This document shows, piece after piece, positions 17,428 to 27,330 of a stretch of DNA of 64,000 nt. Both the position numbers and the translations under genes were made by a program. The DNA is from Alphaproteobacteria bacterium (GTDB lineage Bacteria; Pseudomonadota; Alphaproteobacteria; Micropepsales; Micropepsaceae), in NCBI GenBank assembly GCA_021324545.1, contig JAJPIX010000011.1:1-64000 (forward strand). Reading direction: 5' to 3'. Numbering within the stretch: the stretch's first letter is position 1; the number at the start of each line of letters is the position of its first letter. The notes under the pieces are model-generated. The model saw nothing but the letters and a program-made list of their open reading frames with translations, did not search any database and had not been told where the DNA came from.

Positions 17428-18306
17428 ATGCCACAAGCCAAGCCCGTCCGCAAAGCCGTTCTGCCCGTCGCCGGCCTTGGGACCCGGTTCCTTCCGGCCA
17501 CCAAGGCGGTGCCGAAGGAAATGCTGACCGTGGTGGACAAGCCGGTGGTGCAGTATGCGGTCGAAGAAGCGCAGGAAGCGGGAATCGAAGAATTCATCTT
17601 CGTCACCGGCCGCGGCAAGGAGACGATCGAAAATCATTTCGACCATGCCTACGAACTTGAAGACACGTTGGCCGACCGGAACAAAACGGCCGAGCTCAGG
17701 GCGCTGCTCGCCGAACTCCCGAACGCCGGCAACACCTGTTTCACGCGGCAACAGAAACCGCTGGGGCTGGGCCACGCGGTCTGGTGCGCGCGCAAGTTCG
17801 TGGGCGACGAGCCCTTTGCGGTGCTCCTGCCGGACGACCTGATGATCGGCACGCCCGGTGCGATGAAGCAGATGATCGCGGCCTATCACGACGTGGGCGG
17901 CGGCGTGATCATTGCGGCCGAAGACCGGCCGCGCGAGGAAACCAAACGCTATGGCGTGATCGCGCCCGGCGCCGTGAAGGGCAATGCCGTGGAGGTGAAG
18001 GGCGTGGTGGAGAAGCCGGACCCCGCCAAGGCCCCATCCACGCTATGCATCATCGGGCGCTATATCCTGCAACCGGAGGTTTTCGCCGAGCTTGGGCGCG
18101 GCGAGCGCGGCGCGGGGGGCGAAATCCAGCTGACGGATTCCATGGCCAAGCTGATCGGGCGCATGCCGTTCCACGCCGTGCGCACGAAATGCGACCGCTA
18201 CGATTGCGGCGACAAGCTGGGATTCCTCCAGGCGAACATCGGGGTCGGCCTCTCGCGGCCCGACATTGCGCCGGCGCTGAGAAAGATCATCGAAAGGCTC
18301 CTGTGA
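17428..18306 (+). CDS. galU: UTP-glucose-1-phosphate uridylyltransferase
   Basis: A 292-residue GalU, making UDP-glucose from UTP and glucose 1-phosphate. The nucleotidyltransferase signature GLGTRFLPATKAVPKEML is at the N-terminus; FAVLLPDDLM (metal-binding Asp), GVVEKPDP and GGEIQLTDSM follow in the expected order. UDP-glucose feeds GalE, UDP-glucuronate and the pentose branch encoded in this locus. It ends six bases from the convergent stop of the large export protein. Confidence 0.96.
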   Translation: MPQAKPVRKAVLPVAGLGTRFLPATKAVPKEMLTVVDKPVVQYAVEEAQEAGIEEFIFVTGRGKETIENHFDHAYELEDTLADRNKTAELRALLAELPNAGNTCFTRQQKPLGLGHAVWCARKFVGDEPFAVLLPDDLMIGTPGAMKQMIAAYHDVGGGVIIAAEDRPREETKRYGVIAPGAVKGNAVEVKGVVEKPDPAKAPSTLCIIGRYILQPEVFAELGRGERGAGGEIQLTDSMAKLIGRMPFHAVRTKCDRYDCGDKLGFLQANIGVGLSRPDIAPALRKIIERLL

Positions 18307-18312
18307 ATCGGT

Positions 18313-21300
18313 TCAGTGCGGGGGAGCTACCTTGATGTTGTTCCGGTCAAGCGCGATCAGATAAGCTGCCGAAACGGCCATATCGGAGAATATTTTTGCG
18401 ACATCGACGCCCAGTTGCTGCCAATTGATCGGCAGGATATCGCGCGGGACCCAGATCACGCTGCCGGGTGGAATCTCCTTCTTGTCGAAGCTGAACCACG
18501 AGGTATCGAGCCGCTGCGCCGTGCCATCCGGATAGACGACATAAGTCCAGTCTTCGTCCGAGTAGGTGGCGTAGCCGCCAGCGAGATCGATGTAATCCTG
18601 GGGGCGCATGCCGGGCTTGAACACAAACGACCCCGGCTGATTGACGCTACCCAAAACAGTCACCGTGTTGGGCCGGCTCGGGACCATGATGTAATCGCCC
18701 GGCTGCAGGATCGGATCTTCGTCGGGATGCGCGGCCAGCACACTGGGATCGGCCTGTATGGAGACACGGCCCAGGGGCTTCTGTTGACGTAGCATGTTGG
18801 CGAATTGCGCAAGCGCGGTGAGATTGGCATTGTTGGCGTTGTTGGCGCCGGAACTTGCCGCGAACGACGTTCCAACCAGAAATTGCTTTTGCACCTCGTC
18901 TGCCGCTTTCTGGAAGCCCATTTCTTCCAGCGCTGCGACCGATTTGCGCAGAAAAACCGTACCATAGGGATAGGCGATGTCGGTCAGCCCGCCCGCGCGT
19001 ACCATCAGTTGCGAAAGGTGCTCGCCCTTCATGATTGTGTACGTCCCTGGAGAGCGCACCTCGCCTGTAATCGTGACCGTTCCCGCGTTTGCCGGTGAAT
19101 AGATCTTGTTGAACCGGATCTCGTCGTGCGGCTGCACCATGTAGTTCTGAAGCGACGCTTCCTGGAGTGACAACGTCTGACGCTCGGTCGATGCGCGCCC
19201 GCTGGCCGGATCAAGCCTGGTCGAAAGCAGTTCAATGCCGCTTTGATCGGCCCAGTCGCTGGTTCCGCCAGCCGCAGCAACCAGATCCTTGAGATTGACG
19301 TGCGGGCCGACCAGATAGACGCCCGGGCCATTGACGGCGCCTTCGATCGTGACCTGATGATCGACGAGGAAATTTATCAGCACCAATGGTGCGATGCCGA
19401 GCTGGGTCGTCAATTGCGTGAAATTCTGCACGGCCGTGTTGGTCGCAACCGGCGGCGGATTGGGCACGATTTCCTGATCTAGATTGATTCCGCCGACGAT
19501 CGTGGGTGGTGGCGGCTGTGTCACCAACGGCAGAACTGTCTGACCTGCAGTGGCCGGTAGCGCCGCTGCCTGCACAGAATTTGCGGCTGCGGTCTGCGAT
19601 GTGGCGGCCAGGTATTGTTGAAGCAGCTGATACTGCTGGCTTTGCGCGACCGATTGGGGCGTGCTTTGATTTTGGCCGGTCGTACTTGAAACGCCGAGCT
19701 GTGCGGCGAGAGCCGGATTGAGAGCGGGGTTGGAGCTGTTTACGGCCTGGGCAAGCTGTGAGACCTGGCCCGGTGACGGGGTCACCGGAGCAGCCGCCGA
19801 TAATGTTGAATTTGTCGTGGCCGCAAGGCCGGGCTGGCCGCCCGCTGTGCCGCCGTTGTTCGAACTGTTCGGCTGCATCAGGGTGGGAGCTGTTTGCTCT
19901 GCAAGTTGCGGATTGTTGCTGTATTCGGCAATAGCCTGTTGCTCGTCCTGATAGTCCTTGACGGTTTTCAGCAACATTGCCGCTTCGCGGGTCGAGAAAA
20001 CGCGGACAATGTCGTTGCTCCGCAGATCCATGTCATCGACGCCTTCCAGTACCGAAGACGGCGCGAAAGCCACGAGCGTTTTGATCGATGATTGTGGGTC
20101 GCTGCGGACCACAATTCCAAACAAGGCATAGGGTGAATCGCCCATTGCACCCGGTTCCTTCAGGATCGCGGAAAGCTTCTGCGCGTGACTTACGGAAAAT
20201 TGCCCCGCCATGGGTTGCCCCCCGGCCAGGGCGGCGCCACCCGTGACCTCTTCAGCGGCGGGCTCCGCATATAGAATTTCGCTGTCGCGGATGAGCGAAC
20301 CCTCATTCTGGAGGGGCGAAATTTCCTGCCGTCCATCTTTGGCTACCCTCATCACGACCAGACGGTAGCGGCCGCGAACTTCCAGCCCTCCGGCAAGAGC
20401 TATGAGGCTCTTGGCCGAGAGGCCAGCAGCACCAGTCGGTAACTCGTAAATGCCGGGTACCCTGACCCAGCCCGTGACCGCAACCGTTGCGCCAAGCGGG
20501 GGCACAATGATGCGGTCCCCATCGGCGAGTGTCACCTGGCGAGGATGCCCATGTTGAGTAATCACGTCGTACAGATCGTAAGGAATGACTCGGTCGCCGC
20601 GGACGATCTTCACGTTGCGCAAGCTGCCGGTCTTCTGCACGCCGCCGGAAACAAGAATTGCATCAAGCGGCGTCGAAAGCGCCGTGAGCGTACGAACGCC
20701 GGGGTTGTTTACCGCTCCGCTGACAAGGACACCGACCTGCCGCACCTGGGCTACCGACACATAGGCGTCGGTTGCCACAAAAGCCTTGCGGATTGCAGCG
20801 ACGAGATCGGCGCGAAAATCGCCGAAGCGACGGCCACCTGCGGCAACCGGCGCAACGCCGGGAATGATGACGCGACCATCGCGGTCGACATAGACGCGAT
20901 ACTCGCTCGTGTTCTGGCCACGGAGCGCAATGTCGATCAGATCACCCGGTCCCAGTACGTAATCGTCCTGCACCTGGCCGACTTGCGTAGAAACTACTGC
21001 CTGTCCTGTGCCGAGAAGATTGTAACCGAACTGCGTCAGGGGACGTCCTGCGCGAGCGGACATGATCTGCTCGAGCCGGCTTTGCGGTTGCGCGTAGAGC
21101 AGGCTTTGCGACGCCTGCACGTTAGGAGCGATAACCGTCTGCTGGCTCGTTACCGAAGGTGGAATTGTCTGCGACTGATTTTGCACGGGCGAAATCGGCG
21201 TGCCGTTCACGAGATTCTGCAGCGCCTGCGTGAGAACGTTCCGGGTCGAAGACGATTGCGCGAACCCCTGCTGAGGGCATGCCAGAAGGGCGGCGACAGC

Positions 21301-21354
21301 CGCTGCAACAGCTAACGCGGATACCACGCGCAAGATGGATTTTTTACGCCCCAT
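18313..21354 (-). CDS. Large polysaccharide export protein (OPX) with five SLBB repeats
   Basis: A 1013-residue outer-membrane polysaccharide export protein, nearly three times the length of Wza. An N-terminal signal (VVSALAVAAAVAALLAC) could be a lipobox with Cys26 or be cut after GFA. A Poly_export domain at about 132-200 (YVLGPGDLIDIAL, DGRVIIPGV) is followed by SLBB-type repeats at about 206-260, 290-345, 666-710, 758-800 and 896-945, each with a GxVxxPG core. Residues about 470-625 are a Gln/Asn/Ser/Ala-rich low-complexity linker. A short hydrophobic segment near 990-1002 could be the C-terminal amphipathic helix. It is divergent from yjbH and convergent with galU. RBS AAGGGG precedes the ATG. 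Confidence 0.85.
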   Translation of the reverse strand: MGRKKSILRVVSALAVAAAVAALLACPQQGFAQSSSTRNVLTQALQNLVNGTPISPVQNQSQTIPPSVTSQQTVIAPNVQASQSLLYAQPQSRLEQIMSARAGRPLTQFGYNLLGTGQAVVSTQVGQVQDDYVLGPGDLIDIALRGQNTSEYRVYVDRDGRVIIPGVAPVAAGGRRFGDFRADLVAAIRKAFVATDAYVSVAQVRQVGVLVSGAVNNPGVRTLTALSTPLDAILVSGGVQKTGSLRNVKIVRGDRVIPYDLYDVITQHGHPRQVTLADGDRIIVPPLGATVAVTGWVRVPGIYELPTGAAGLSAKSLIALAGGLEVRGRYRLVVMRVAKDGRQEISPLQNEGSLIRDSEILYAEPAAEEVTGGAALAGGQPMAGQFSVSHAQKLSAILKEPGAMGDSPYALFGIVVRSDPQSSIKTLVAFAPSSVLEGVDDMDLRSNDIVRVFSTREAAMLLKTVKDYQDEQQAIAEYSNNPQLAEQTAPTLMQPNSSNNGGTAGGQPGLAATTNSTLSAAAPVTPSPGQVSQLAQAVNSSNPALNPALAAQLGVSSTTGQNQSTPQSVAQSQQYQLLQQYLAATSQTAAANSVQAAALPATAGQTVLPLVTQPPPPTIVGGINLDQEIVPNPPPVATNTAVQNFTQLTTQLGIAPLVLINFLVDHQVTIEGAVNGPGVYLVGPHVNLKDLVAAAGGTSDWADQSGIELLSTRLDPASGRASTERQTLSLQEASLQNYMVQPHDEIRFNKIYSPANAGTVTITGEVRSPGTYTIMKGEHLSQLMVRAGGLTDIAYPYGTVFLRKSVAALEEMGFQKAADEVQKQFLVGTSFAASSGANNANNANLTALAQFANMLRQQKPLGRVSIQADPSVLAAHPDEDPILQPGDYIMVPSRPNTVTVLGSVNQPGSFVFKPGMRPQDYIDLAGGYATYSDEDWTYVVYPDGTAQRLDTSWFSFDKKEIPPGSVIWVPRDILPINWQQLGVDVAKIFSDMAVSAAYLIALDRNNIKVAPPH

Positions 21355-21496
21355 TCAGACGCCCCTTTTTGGCTTGGCTTTGCAGTGCCGGTACGCCCTC
21401 TATCATACTGACTCGTAATGGTGAAGCGCCGAAACGGGCTTGCTTATCACTATTGCCCGCGGCATAGAGCTTTGAGGGCAAGGGTGGTTCACCACA

Positions 21497-24136
21497 GTGC
21501 GGAAAAATGTGCCGAAAACGGCCCGCGGCATCGCTTGGGTTCGGCGTCCCACCCGCCACTTGAGGGCGCATCTGCACGTAACCGCGGTTTTCGGCTTCAT
21601 CATTACCGGCGCCGTAATGGTCGAACAGGTTAATGTTGCGGCGGCCGCAGATTACAATCCCGACACGGGGTATCTCCCCAACCGCACGACGTACGGCGAC
21701 CTGGGAATCATCGAGATGCCGAGCGCACGAATGGCACAGGACGGCCAACTCTCGATCACTGGCGCGGAATTCAAGAGCACACAGCGGTATGCGCTGGGAT
21801 TTCAGATCCTGCCATGGCTTGAAGCCTCTTTTCGCTACAGCCGCGTCGAGGACAGACGCCCTTTCCTCGGCCCCGACTACGACCGAAGCTTCGGTCTCAA
21901 GATGCGCCTGTTCCAGGAGGGCGAATGGACGCCCGAAGTCTCACTTGGCATCCGGGACCTTGTGGGAACCGGACTTCTGAGCGAAGAGTATCTCGTTGCG
22001 ACAAAATCCGTTTGGTCATTCGATTTTTCTGGCGGATTGGGATGGGGCCGGCTTGCTTCGGATAATGCGATCCGAAATCCGTTCGGCCTTGTGTTCAGAT
22101 CATTCAATAACCGTCCGCAGGGACACAAGACCGGCCAGGTCAATTTCGGCAACTGGTTTCATGGACGCTATGCCGGCATTTTCGGCGGCGTGATCTGGCA
22201 CACGCCGATCGAAAATCTCGATCTTCTGGCTGAATACAGCAGCGACCGGTACACGCGCGAATCCAACGGCCTCGGCCCTTTCCGTTACAAATCGCCATTC
22301 AATTTCGGGATTGCATATCACCCGCTCGATTGGCTCTCGCTCTCCACATCATGGCTTTATGGCGATGCAATCGGATTTACGATTGGCGTGGCGGCTGACC
22401 CCACGCAGCCGAATTTCCCCGCGCGCCTCGGGCCTCAACCAATGCCAGTCACAATTCGCACCGGAGACGAGCGCGAGGCCGCTGTGGCCGGTTACGTGAC
22501 CGACAGGGCGCAAATTCGTGCAGTCACTCAGACGGGCGCATGGGTCGACGTGACCGACCATCGGGATATGGCAAAAGCCCGATTGACTTCTGAGCTGACA
22601 GACCTGGATGGCAGGGTCGCTGACTTCGAAATCGACGGCCAGACGCTGGCGGTCAATTTGCGCGGCGCGCGGGACCAGGAACAGCGCTGCAGGATTTACG
22701 CAAGACTGGCCGCGAATTCCGGCCTGAGTCTTCGCTCGGTAGCGGTGACCGACCTTCAATCCGCAAATGGCAAGGTGGCAGTCTGCGAAGTGCCCCAGAT
22801 TCAGGCCGCCAACGAACAGCCGCCCGCCAGGAACGATGACGGCGACCTGATCGCGGCGAATGCAACAACCAACACGCGACTGGAACCGGATACTCCGCCC
22901 CAGCCGGCCCAGACGCCAAACGTCAGCGAAATCGAACAGAAAATCCGAGCAGACGCGGATGCGCAGTCGATCGGAATCGACGCCATCAGGGTTGGCGAAC
23001 ACGATGTGCTCATTTATCTCGACAATGAGAACTACTATTTTGAATCCGAAGCTATCGGCAGGATGGCGCGCATTCTGATGGCGGATGCGCCGCCAAACGT
23101 GGAAGTTTTCCGCATTGTTTCCGATCTGGAGGGCGTTCCGGTGCGCGAAACGCGCATTGAGCGCGCTCCCATGGAACGGATGTTCATGGCCTACGGACAG
23201 CCGCGGGAAATTGCTCAAGCCATCTCGATCGTTCCTGCTGCATCAGACAATCGGGCGCTCGATGCGACGGTGGGGCAGCGTTATCCGGCGTTTTCCTGGA
23301 TGGTCTCGCCGCAGCTTCGCGAGGCCCTGTTCGATCCGAATTCCCCGATCCAGCTCGAGCTCACAGGCTTGGGGCAGGCAAGTATCGCCCTGCTGCCGGG
23401 CCTGTCGCTGAATGCTGGCGTCGATGGCAGCATCTGGAACGACTACGTCCTGCGCCGCCGGTCGAACAGCAAGCTGCCTCACGTTCGCAGCGACGTCTAT
23501 CAGTATCTCAAGCACGGGATAAACGGCATCAACACACTGAGCGTCGACTATATGACAACGGTAGCACCCGACGTTTATGTGATGGGCCGCGCCGGAATTC
23601 TTGAAGACATGTTTGCGGGTGCAGGAGCGCAGATTCTCTGGCGGCCAGAGGGTGAGCGTTGGGCCGTCGGGGCCGATGTCTATCAGGTCTGGCAGCGCGG
23701 ATTCGACCGCCTGTTCGATCTCAGGAACTATCATACCGTCACCGGGCATGTTTCCGTCTATTACGAGTCGCCATGGTATGGGCTGGATTTTGCCGTGCAC
23801 GCCGGGCGTTATCTTGCCGGGGACTATGGTGCCACACTCGAAATAAAGCGGCGGTTCGACACCGGGGTGGAGATCGGCGCATGGGCGACATTCACCAATG
23901 TCCCCTTCCAGAAATTCGGCGAAGGCAGTTTCGACAAGGGCATTTACATCAACATTCCGCTTGAATGGCTGCTGCCCTTCTTCACACAGTCCAGCTACAG
24001 TCTGGCCTTGCGCCCCCTGACGCGCGACGGCGGACAGAGAGTGGCCGGCGACGACTCCCTCTATGGTCTCACCGAAAGCACGAGCGAGAATACCATTGCA
24101 TCGCATATCAGTGACATCGCCTATCCACCGCGCTAG
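21497..24136 (+). CDS. YjbH-type outer-membrane exopolysaccharide protein
   Basis: An 879-residue protein of the YjbH/GfcD family, outer-membrane beta-strand-rich proteins encoded with YjbF/GfcB-type genes for exopolysaccharide export. Family features include the mature start DYNPDTGYLPNRTTYGDLGIIEMPSARMA, ALGFQILPWLEASFRYSR, and a C-terminal IYINIPLEWLLPFFTQSSYSL. A hydrophobic signal (TAVFGFIITGAVM) ends at about residue 50 after VAAAA. The start is uncertain: a GTG at 21497 gives a long positively charged lead; the GTG at 21509 is also possible. The stop is seven bases from the yjbF-like start, so the two form an operon. Confidence 0.85.
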   Translation: MRKNVPKTARGIAWVRRPTRHLRAHLHVTAVFGFIITGAVMVEQVNVAAAADYNPDTGYLPNRTTYGDLGIIEMPSARMAQDGQLSITGAEFKSTQRYALGFQILPWLEASFRYSRVEDRRPFLGPDYDRSFGLKMRLFQEGEWTPEVSLGIRDLVGTGLLSEEYLVATKSVWSFDFSGGLGWGRLASDNAIRNPFGLVFRSFNNRPQGHKTGQVNFGNWFHGRYAGIFGGVIWHTPIENLDLLAEYSSDRYTRESNGLGPFRYKSPFNFGIAYHPLDWLSLSTSWLYGDAIGFTIGVAADPTQPNFPARLGPQPMPVTIRTGDEREAAVAGYVTDRAQIRAVTQTGAWVDVTDHRDMAKARLTSELTDLDGRVADFEIDGQTLAVNLRGARDQEQRCRIYARLAANSGLSLRSVAVTDLQSANGKVAVCEVPQIQAANEQPPARNDDGDLIAANATTNTRLEPDTPPQPAQTPNVSEIEQKIRADADAQSIGIDAIRVGEHDVLIYLDNENYYFESEAIGRMARILMADAPPNVEVFRIVSDLEGVPVRETRIERAPMERMFMAYGQPREIAQAISIVPAASDNRALDATVGQRYPAFSWMVSPQLREALFDPNSPIQLELTGLGQASIALLPGLSLNAGVDGSIWNDYVLRRRSNSKLPHVRSDVYQYLKHGINGINTLSVDYMTTVAPDVYVMGRAGILEDMFAGAGAQILWRPEGERWAVGADVYQVWQRGFDRLFDLRNYHTVTGHVSVYYESPWYGLDFAVHAGRYLAGDYGATLEIKRRFDTGVEIGAWATFTNVPFQKFGEGSFDKGIYINIPLEWLLPFFTQSSYSLALRPLTRDGGQRVAGDDSLYGLTESTSENTIASHISDIAYPPR

Positions 24137-24143
24137 TGCCGGA

Positions 24144-24803
24144 ATGAGGCGCACGCGAGCAGCGGTCGCGAGTTTGGCCGCATTGGTCCTTTGCGCCTGC
24201 AGTTCGTCCAACGCGACGGACTGGGAACAAGCCTACAATGCACTCCGGACGGCCTTTGATTCAAACGCGTCGGCAATCACACTCGAGCAGGCAACAGCCG
24301 TACCTTATGCATCCATGGGCCTGCGGGTGGATGGCGGTCCCGAGCAGCTTGTCGTGCTGGCGGGCGGCCAGAATGGCCCGCTTCTATGGACGTCGTCAGC
24401 CAGAATTGCCTTGGAAACCGAAAATGGTCGCATCGTGCGCACCAGCGGCTTCCCGTTCAACCTTGGCTCAACGGTCCTGCCTTCGTCCGATCCGCTGACC
24501 ACCGTTGCGACAACAAGGACCGCAGAAAGTTACAGGCTCCTGATCGATCTGCCCGATCAGAACGCGTATTCGATCACGCTTAATTGTACGATGCAGGCCA
24601 CAGGTCCGGAAACGATCAGGATCCTGGGACACGATATCCCGACCATACGGGTCAACGAGACGTGCCATAGCGCAAGACTCGATTGGCAATTCACAAACTC
24701 TTTCTGGCTTGGGCAATCGAGCGGATTTGTCTGGCGCTCCCACCAATTCGTTCATCCGAAGCTCGGACCGATCGATACCGAAATTCTCCGGCCGCCGGGA
24801 TAG
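24144..24803 (+). CDS. YjbF/GfcB-type lipoprotein
   Basis: A 219-residue lipoprotein. The lipobox LCAC with Cys19 follows a short positive N-terminus and a hydrophobic stretch, and the mature protein begins CSSSNATDWEQAYNALRTAF. The beta-rich body (SSARIALETENGRIVRTSGF, SGFVWRSHQFVHPKLGPIDTEIL) is characteristic of the YjbF/GfcB (YmcC) family of group 4 capsule and yjb exopolysaccharide operons. The ATG at 24144 is chosen from the signal sequence. It immediately follows yjbH. Confidence 0.85.
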   Translation: MRRTRAAVASLAALVLCACSSSNATDWEQAYNALRTAFDSNASAITLEQATAVPYASMGLRVDGGPEQLVVLAGGQNGPLLWTSSARIALETENGRIVRTSGFPFNLGSTVLPSSDPLTTVATTRTAESYRLLIDLPDQNAYSITLNCTMQATGPETIRILGHDIPTIRVNETCHSARLDWQFTNSFWLGQSSGFVWRSHQFVHPKLGPIDTEILRPPG

Positions 24804-24820
24804 ACCGGAATACATGCAGC

Positions 24821-24853
24821 TAAAAAAGAAGAGGCGCCCAAAGGCGCCTCTTC
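24821..24853 (-). terminator. Rho-independent terminator for the small minus-strand gene
   Basis: Perfect 11-base stem, GAAGAGGCGCC and GGCGCCTCTTC, with a four-base loop. On the minus strand the stem is followed by TTTTTT, so it terminates the gene at 24878-25156. On the plus strand there is no T run, so it stops the yjbF transcript less well. Confidence 0.85.
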
Positions 24854-24877
24854 AAACTCGTTTCCCAGAACGTACGA

Positions 24878-25156
24878 TTACGGGGTCGTCGTTGCAGGTG
24901 TCGTCGTGTTTGTCGTCGGCGTCTGATCATGCGTATGATTGCCGCCATGGCAGACAAGGAAGCACAGCGCGACAATTACAACACCGCCCCCAACGATCCA
25001 CATCGTGTCGGTGTTCATCATTTGCGCCTGCTGTACGTTCGCCGCTTTGCCCGGGGCGAGCGCACCTTGCTCGACGTTCGTTCCCCCAAACGCGGCACCG
25101 GCAGTCGAAACAAAAAGCGCTGCCGCAGCAACCGCTGATCCCCATTTCCGCAACAT
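24878..25156 (-). CDS. Small secreted/membrane protein with Thr-rich tail
   Basis: A 92-residue protein. An N-terminal signal (LRKWGSAVAAAALFVSTAGAAFG) is followed by a short linker, one strong hydrophobic segment at about 52-68 (MWIVGGGVVIVALCFLVC) and a hydrophilic tail HGGNHTHDQTPTTNTTTPATTTP rich in Thr, Asn and His. I do not recognise the family. AGGAGG eight bases upstream fixes the ATG at 25156, and a strong terminator follows, so this is a real monocistronic gene. Its position between the Yjb genes and the sulfate-activation genes may be incidental. Confidence 0.72.
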   Translation of the reverse strand: MLRKWGSAVAAAALFVSTAGAAFGGTNVEQGALAPGKAANVQQAQMMNTDTMWIVGGGVVIVALCFLVCHGGNHTHDQTPTTNTTTPATTTP

Positions 25157-25437
25157 CGAGAAGTCCTCCTGACTCGCCTTAACTTTCGTTTCTGTAAGGG
25201 AATGGCCGATTTCTGTCAACCGCAACGCCTTATGTCTGCCCCGGTGTGGCTTGAGTGCAACACCTTGGAATTCAAGAATATTTCCTCGGTCATCCCCTCG
25301 GTCCAAGCATGCTGGGCAATTTCGTAGCCCGATGCAAGCAGAAAACAAGCTAAACACAAAACAGTTGCCAATTTTCCAACGAGGGCGTGGGTGCAAGGCA
25401 ACGCTTCTCCAATCGAATCAACCGGCTATCGATAGGA

Positions 25438-27330
25438 CTACGGCACGATTGTGCGGGCCCTGAGCCATTCGACTATTTGCTGGGCCAGCTGATCTGGCGT
25501 GGCTTCCGTTGTGTGGAGCGTGATTTCGGCATTTTCCGGCGGTTCGTAGGGGCTGTCGATGCCTGTGAAATTCCTGATCTCGCCGGTGCGGGCCTTTTGG
25601 TAAAGCCCCTTGGGGTCCCGCTGCATGCAGACCTCAAGCGGCGTATCTACGAATACCTCGATGAATTCCCCCGGCGGAAGCAGGTCTCGCGCCATGCGCC
25701 GCTCGGATCGGAACGGCGAGATGAACGAGACCAGCACGATCAGCCCGGCATCGGCAAAGAGCCTTGCCGTTTCGGCCACACGGCGAATGTTTTCCACGCG
25801 GTCGGCATCGGTGAATCCCAGGTCCTTGTTCAGGCCGTGGCGCACATTATCGCCATCGAGCAGATAGGTGTGCCGGCCCTGCGCAAACAGGGTCTTTTCG
25901 ACCAGGTTGGCGATGGTGGATTTGCCGGACCCGGAAAGCCCCGTGAACCACAGGACCGCCGGCTTCTGTCCCTTCAATTCGGAGCGGGCATTCTTGTTGA
26001 TGTCGAGCGCCTGCCAATGGACATTGGTCGCGCGCCTGAGGCCGAAATCGATCATGCCGGCGGCAACCGTGCCGTTCGTGAACCGATCGATCAGGATGAA
26101 GCCGCCGGTGTCACGATTTTCACCGTACGAATCGAACGCGATGGGCTGTGCCGCATAGATGTTGCTGTAGCCCACCTCGTTCAGATGCAACGTCTTTCCG
26201 GCCAGATGTTCCAGTGTGTTGACGTCCACCTTATGCTTGAGCTCGCTGATCGATACGGGCACCGTGCGCGCCCCGATTTTCATCAGATACTGGCGGCCGG
26301 GCAGCATTTCTTCCTCTGCCATCCAGAGGATATGGGCGGCAAACTGGTCGGAAACCTCGGGCCGGGCCGTGGGTGATGCCAGAAGATCACCGCGCGAAAT
26401 ATCAATCTCATCCGCAAGCGTCAGCGTCACGGCCTCGCCCGCCACGGCCTCGTCCAGGTCGCCGTCCATAGTGACGATCCGGCTCACTTTCGACGCGCGG
26501 CCCGACTTTGCAACCACGATACTGTCGCCTGCCCGGATTCGGCCCCCCACGATGGTTCCGGAATAGCCGCGGAAATCCAGGTTGGGACGGTTTACCCACT
26601 GCACCGGCATGCGGAACGGCTTGTCGGCCAGCGCTGTTTCCACGTCCACGGTTTCCAGATGGTCGAGCAGCGCGGGCCCGCGATACCAGGGAGTGCGCGC
26701 GCTGAGGGCGATGACGTTGTCGCCGAAGCGCGCCGAGATCGGGATGGAAACAAGGCTTTGAAAGCCCAGCCTGGCCGCAAAATCACGGAATTCGGCCACA
26801 ATGGCCTCGAACGTCGTCTGCGAAAACGCCACCAGGTCGATCTTGTTCACCGCCAGCACGACATGACGAATGCCCAGCAGCGAGGCGATATAGGCGTGCC
26901 GGCGCGTTTGCGTGAGCACGCCCTTGCGCGCATCGATCAGAATGACCGCAAGTTCGGAATTGGAAGCACCGGTGGCCATATTGCGTGTGTACTGCTCGTG
27001 CCCGGGCGTATCGGCCACGATGAATTTGCGCCTGTCGGTGGCGAAGAAACGATAGGCGACATCAATGGTGATGCCCTGTTCGCGCTCGGCCTCCAGCCCA
27101 TCCACCAGAAGCGCAAAATCGATATCGCCGCCGGTGGTTCCGTGCTTGCGGGAATCTTTCTTGAGCGCAGCCAGATGGTCATCGAACAGGAGCTTTGAAT
27201 CGTAGAGCAACCGGCCGATGAGGGTGGACTTGCCGTCGTCCACACTGCCGCAGGTGAGAAAGCGCAACAGCGATTTCTTCTCCTGCTGCGCAAGATAGGC
27301 AGAAAGATCGATGGCGGCGGGAACGGTCAT
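25438..27330 (-). CDS. cysNC: Bifunctional sulfate adenylyltransferase subunit 1 / adenylylsulfate kinase (CysN-CysC)
   Basis: A 630-residue fusion. Residues 1-440 are the CysN GTPase: GSVDDGKST (28-36), [12 protein letters not shown] and NKIDL are the G1, G3 and G4 motifs. From about residue 450 a CysC APS kinase follows with [21 protein letters not shown] and FISPFRSER. With CysD it turns sulfate and ATP into APS at the cost of GTP and then into PAPS. The ATG overlaps the cysD stop by one base (TGATG), so the two are coupled. No cysH or cysI is in the window, whereas four sulfotransferase-like genes follow, so PAPS here probably serves sulfation, as with NodPQ in rhizobia. Confidence 0.95.
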   Translation of the reverse strand: MTVPAAIDLSAYLAQQEKKSLLRFLTCGSVDDGKSTLIGRLLYDSKLLFDDHLAALKKDSRKHGTTGGDIDFALLVDGLEAEREQGITIDVAYRFFATDRRKFIVADTPGHEQYTRNMATGASNSELAVILIDARKGVLTQTRRHAYIASLLGIRHVVLAVNKIDLVAFSQTTFEAIVAEFRDFAARLGFQSLVSIPISARFGDNVIALSARTPWYRGPALLDHLETVDVETALADKPFRMPVQWVNRPNLDFRGYSGTIVGGRIRAGDSIVVAKSGRASKVSRIVTMDGDLDEAVAGEAVTLTLADEIDISRGDLLASPTARPEVSDQFAAHILWMAEEEMLPGRQYLMKIGARTVPVSISELKHKVDVNTLEHLAGKTLHLNEVGYSNIYAAQPIAFDSYGENRDTGGFILIDRFTNGTVAAGMIDFGLRRATNVHWQALDINKNARSELKGQKPAVLWFTGLSGSGKSTIANLVEKTLFAQGRHTYLLDGDNVRHGLNKDLGFTDADRVENIRRVAETARLFADAGLIVLVSFISPFRSERRMARDLLPPGEFIEVFVDTPLEVCMQRDPKGLYQKARTGEIRNFTGIDSPYEPPENAEITLHTTEATPDQLAQQIVEWLRARTIVP

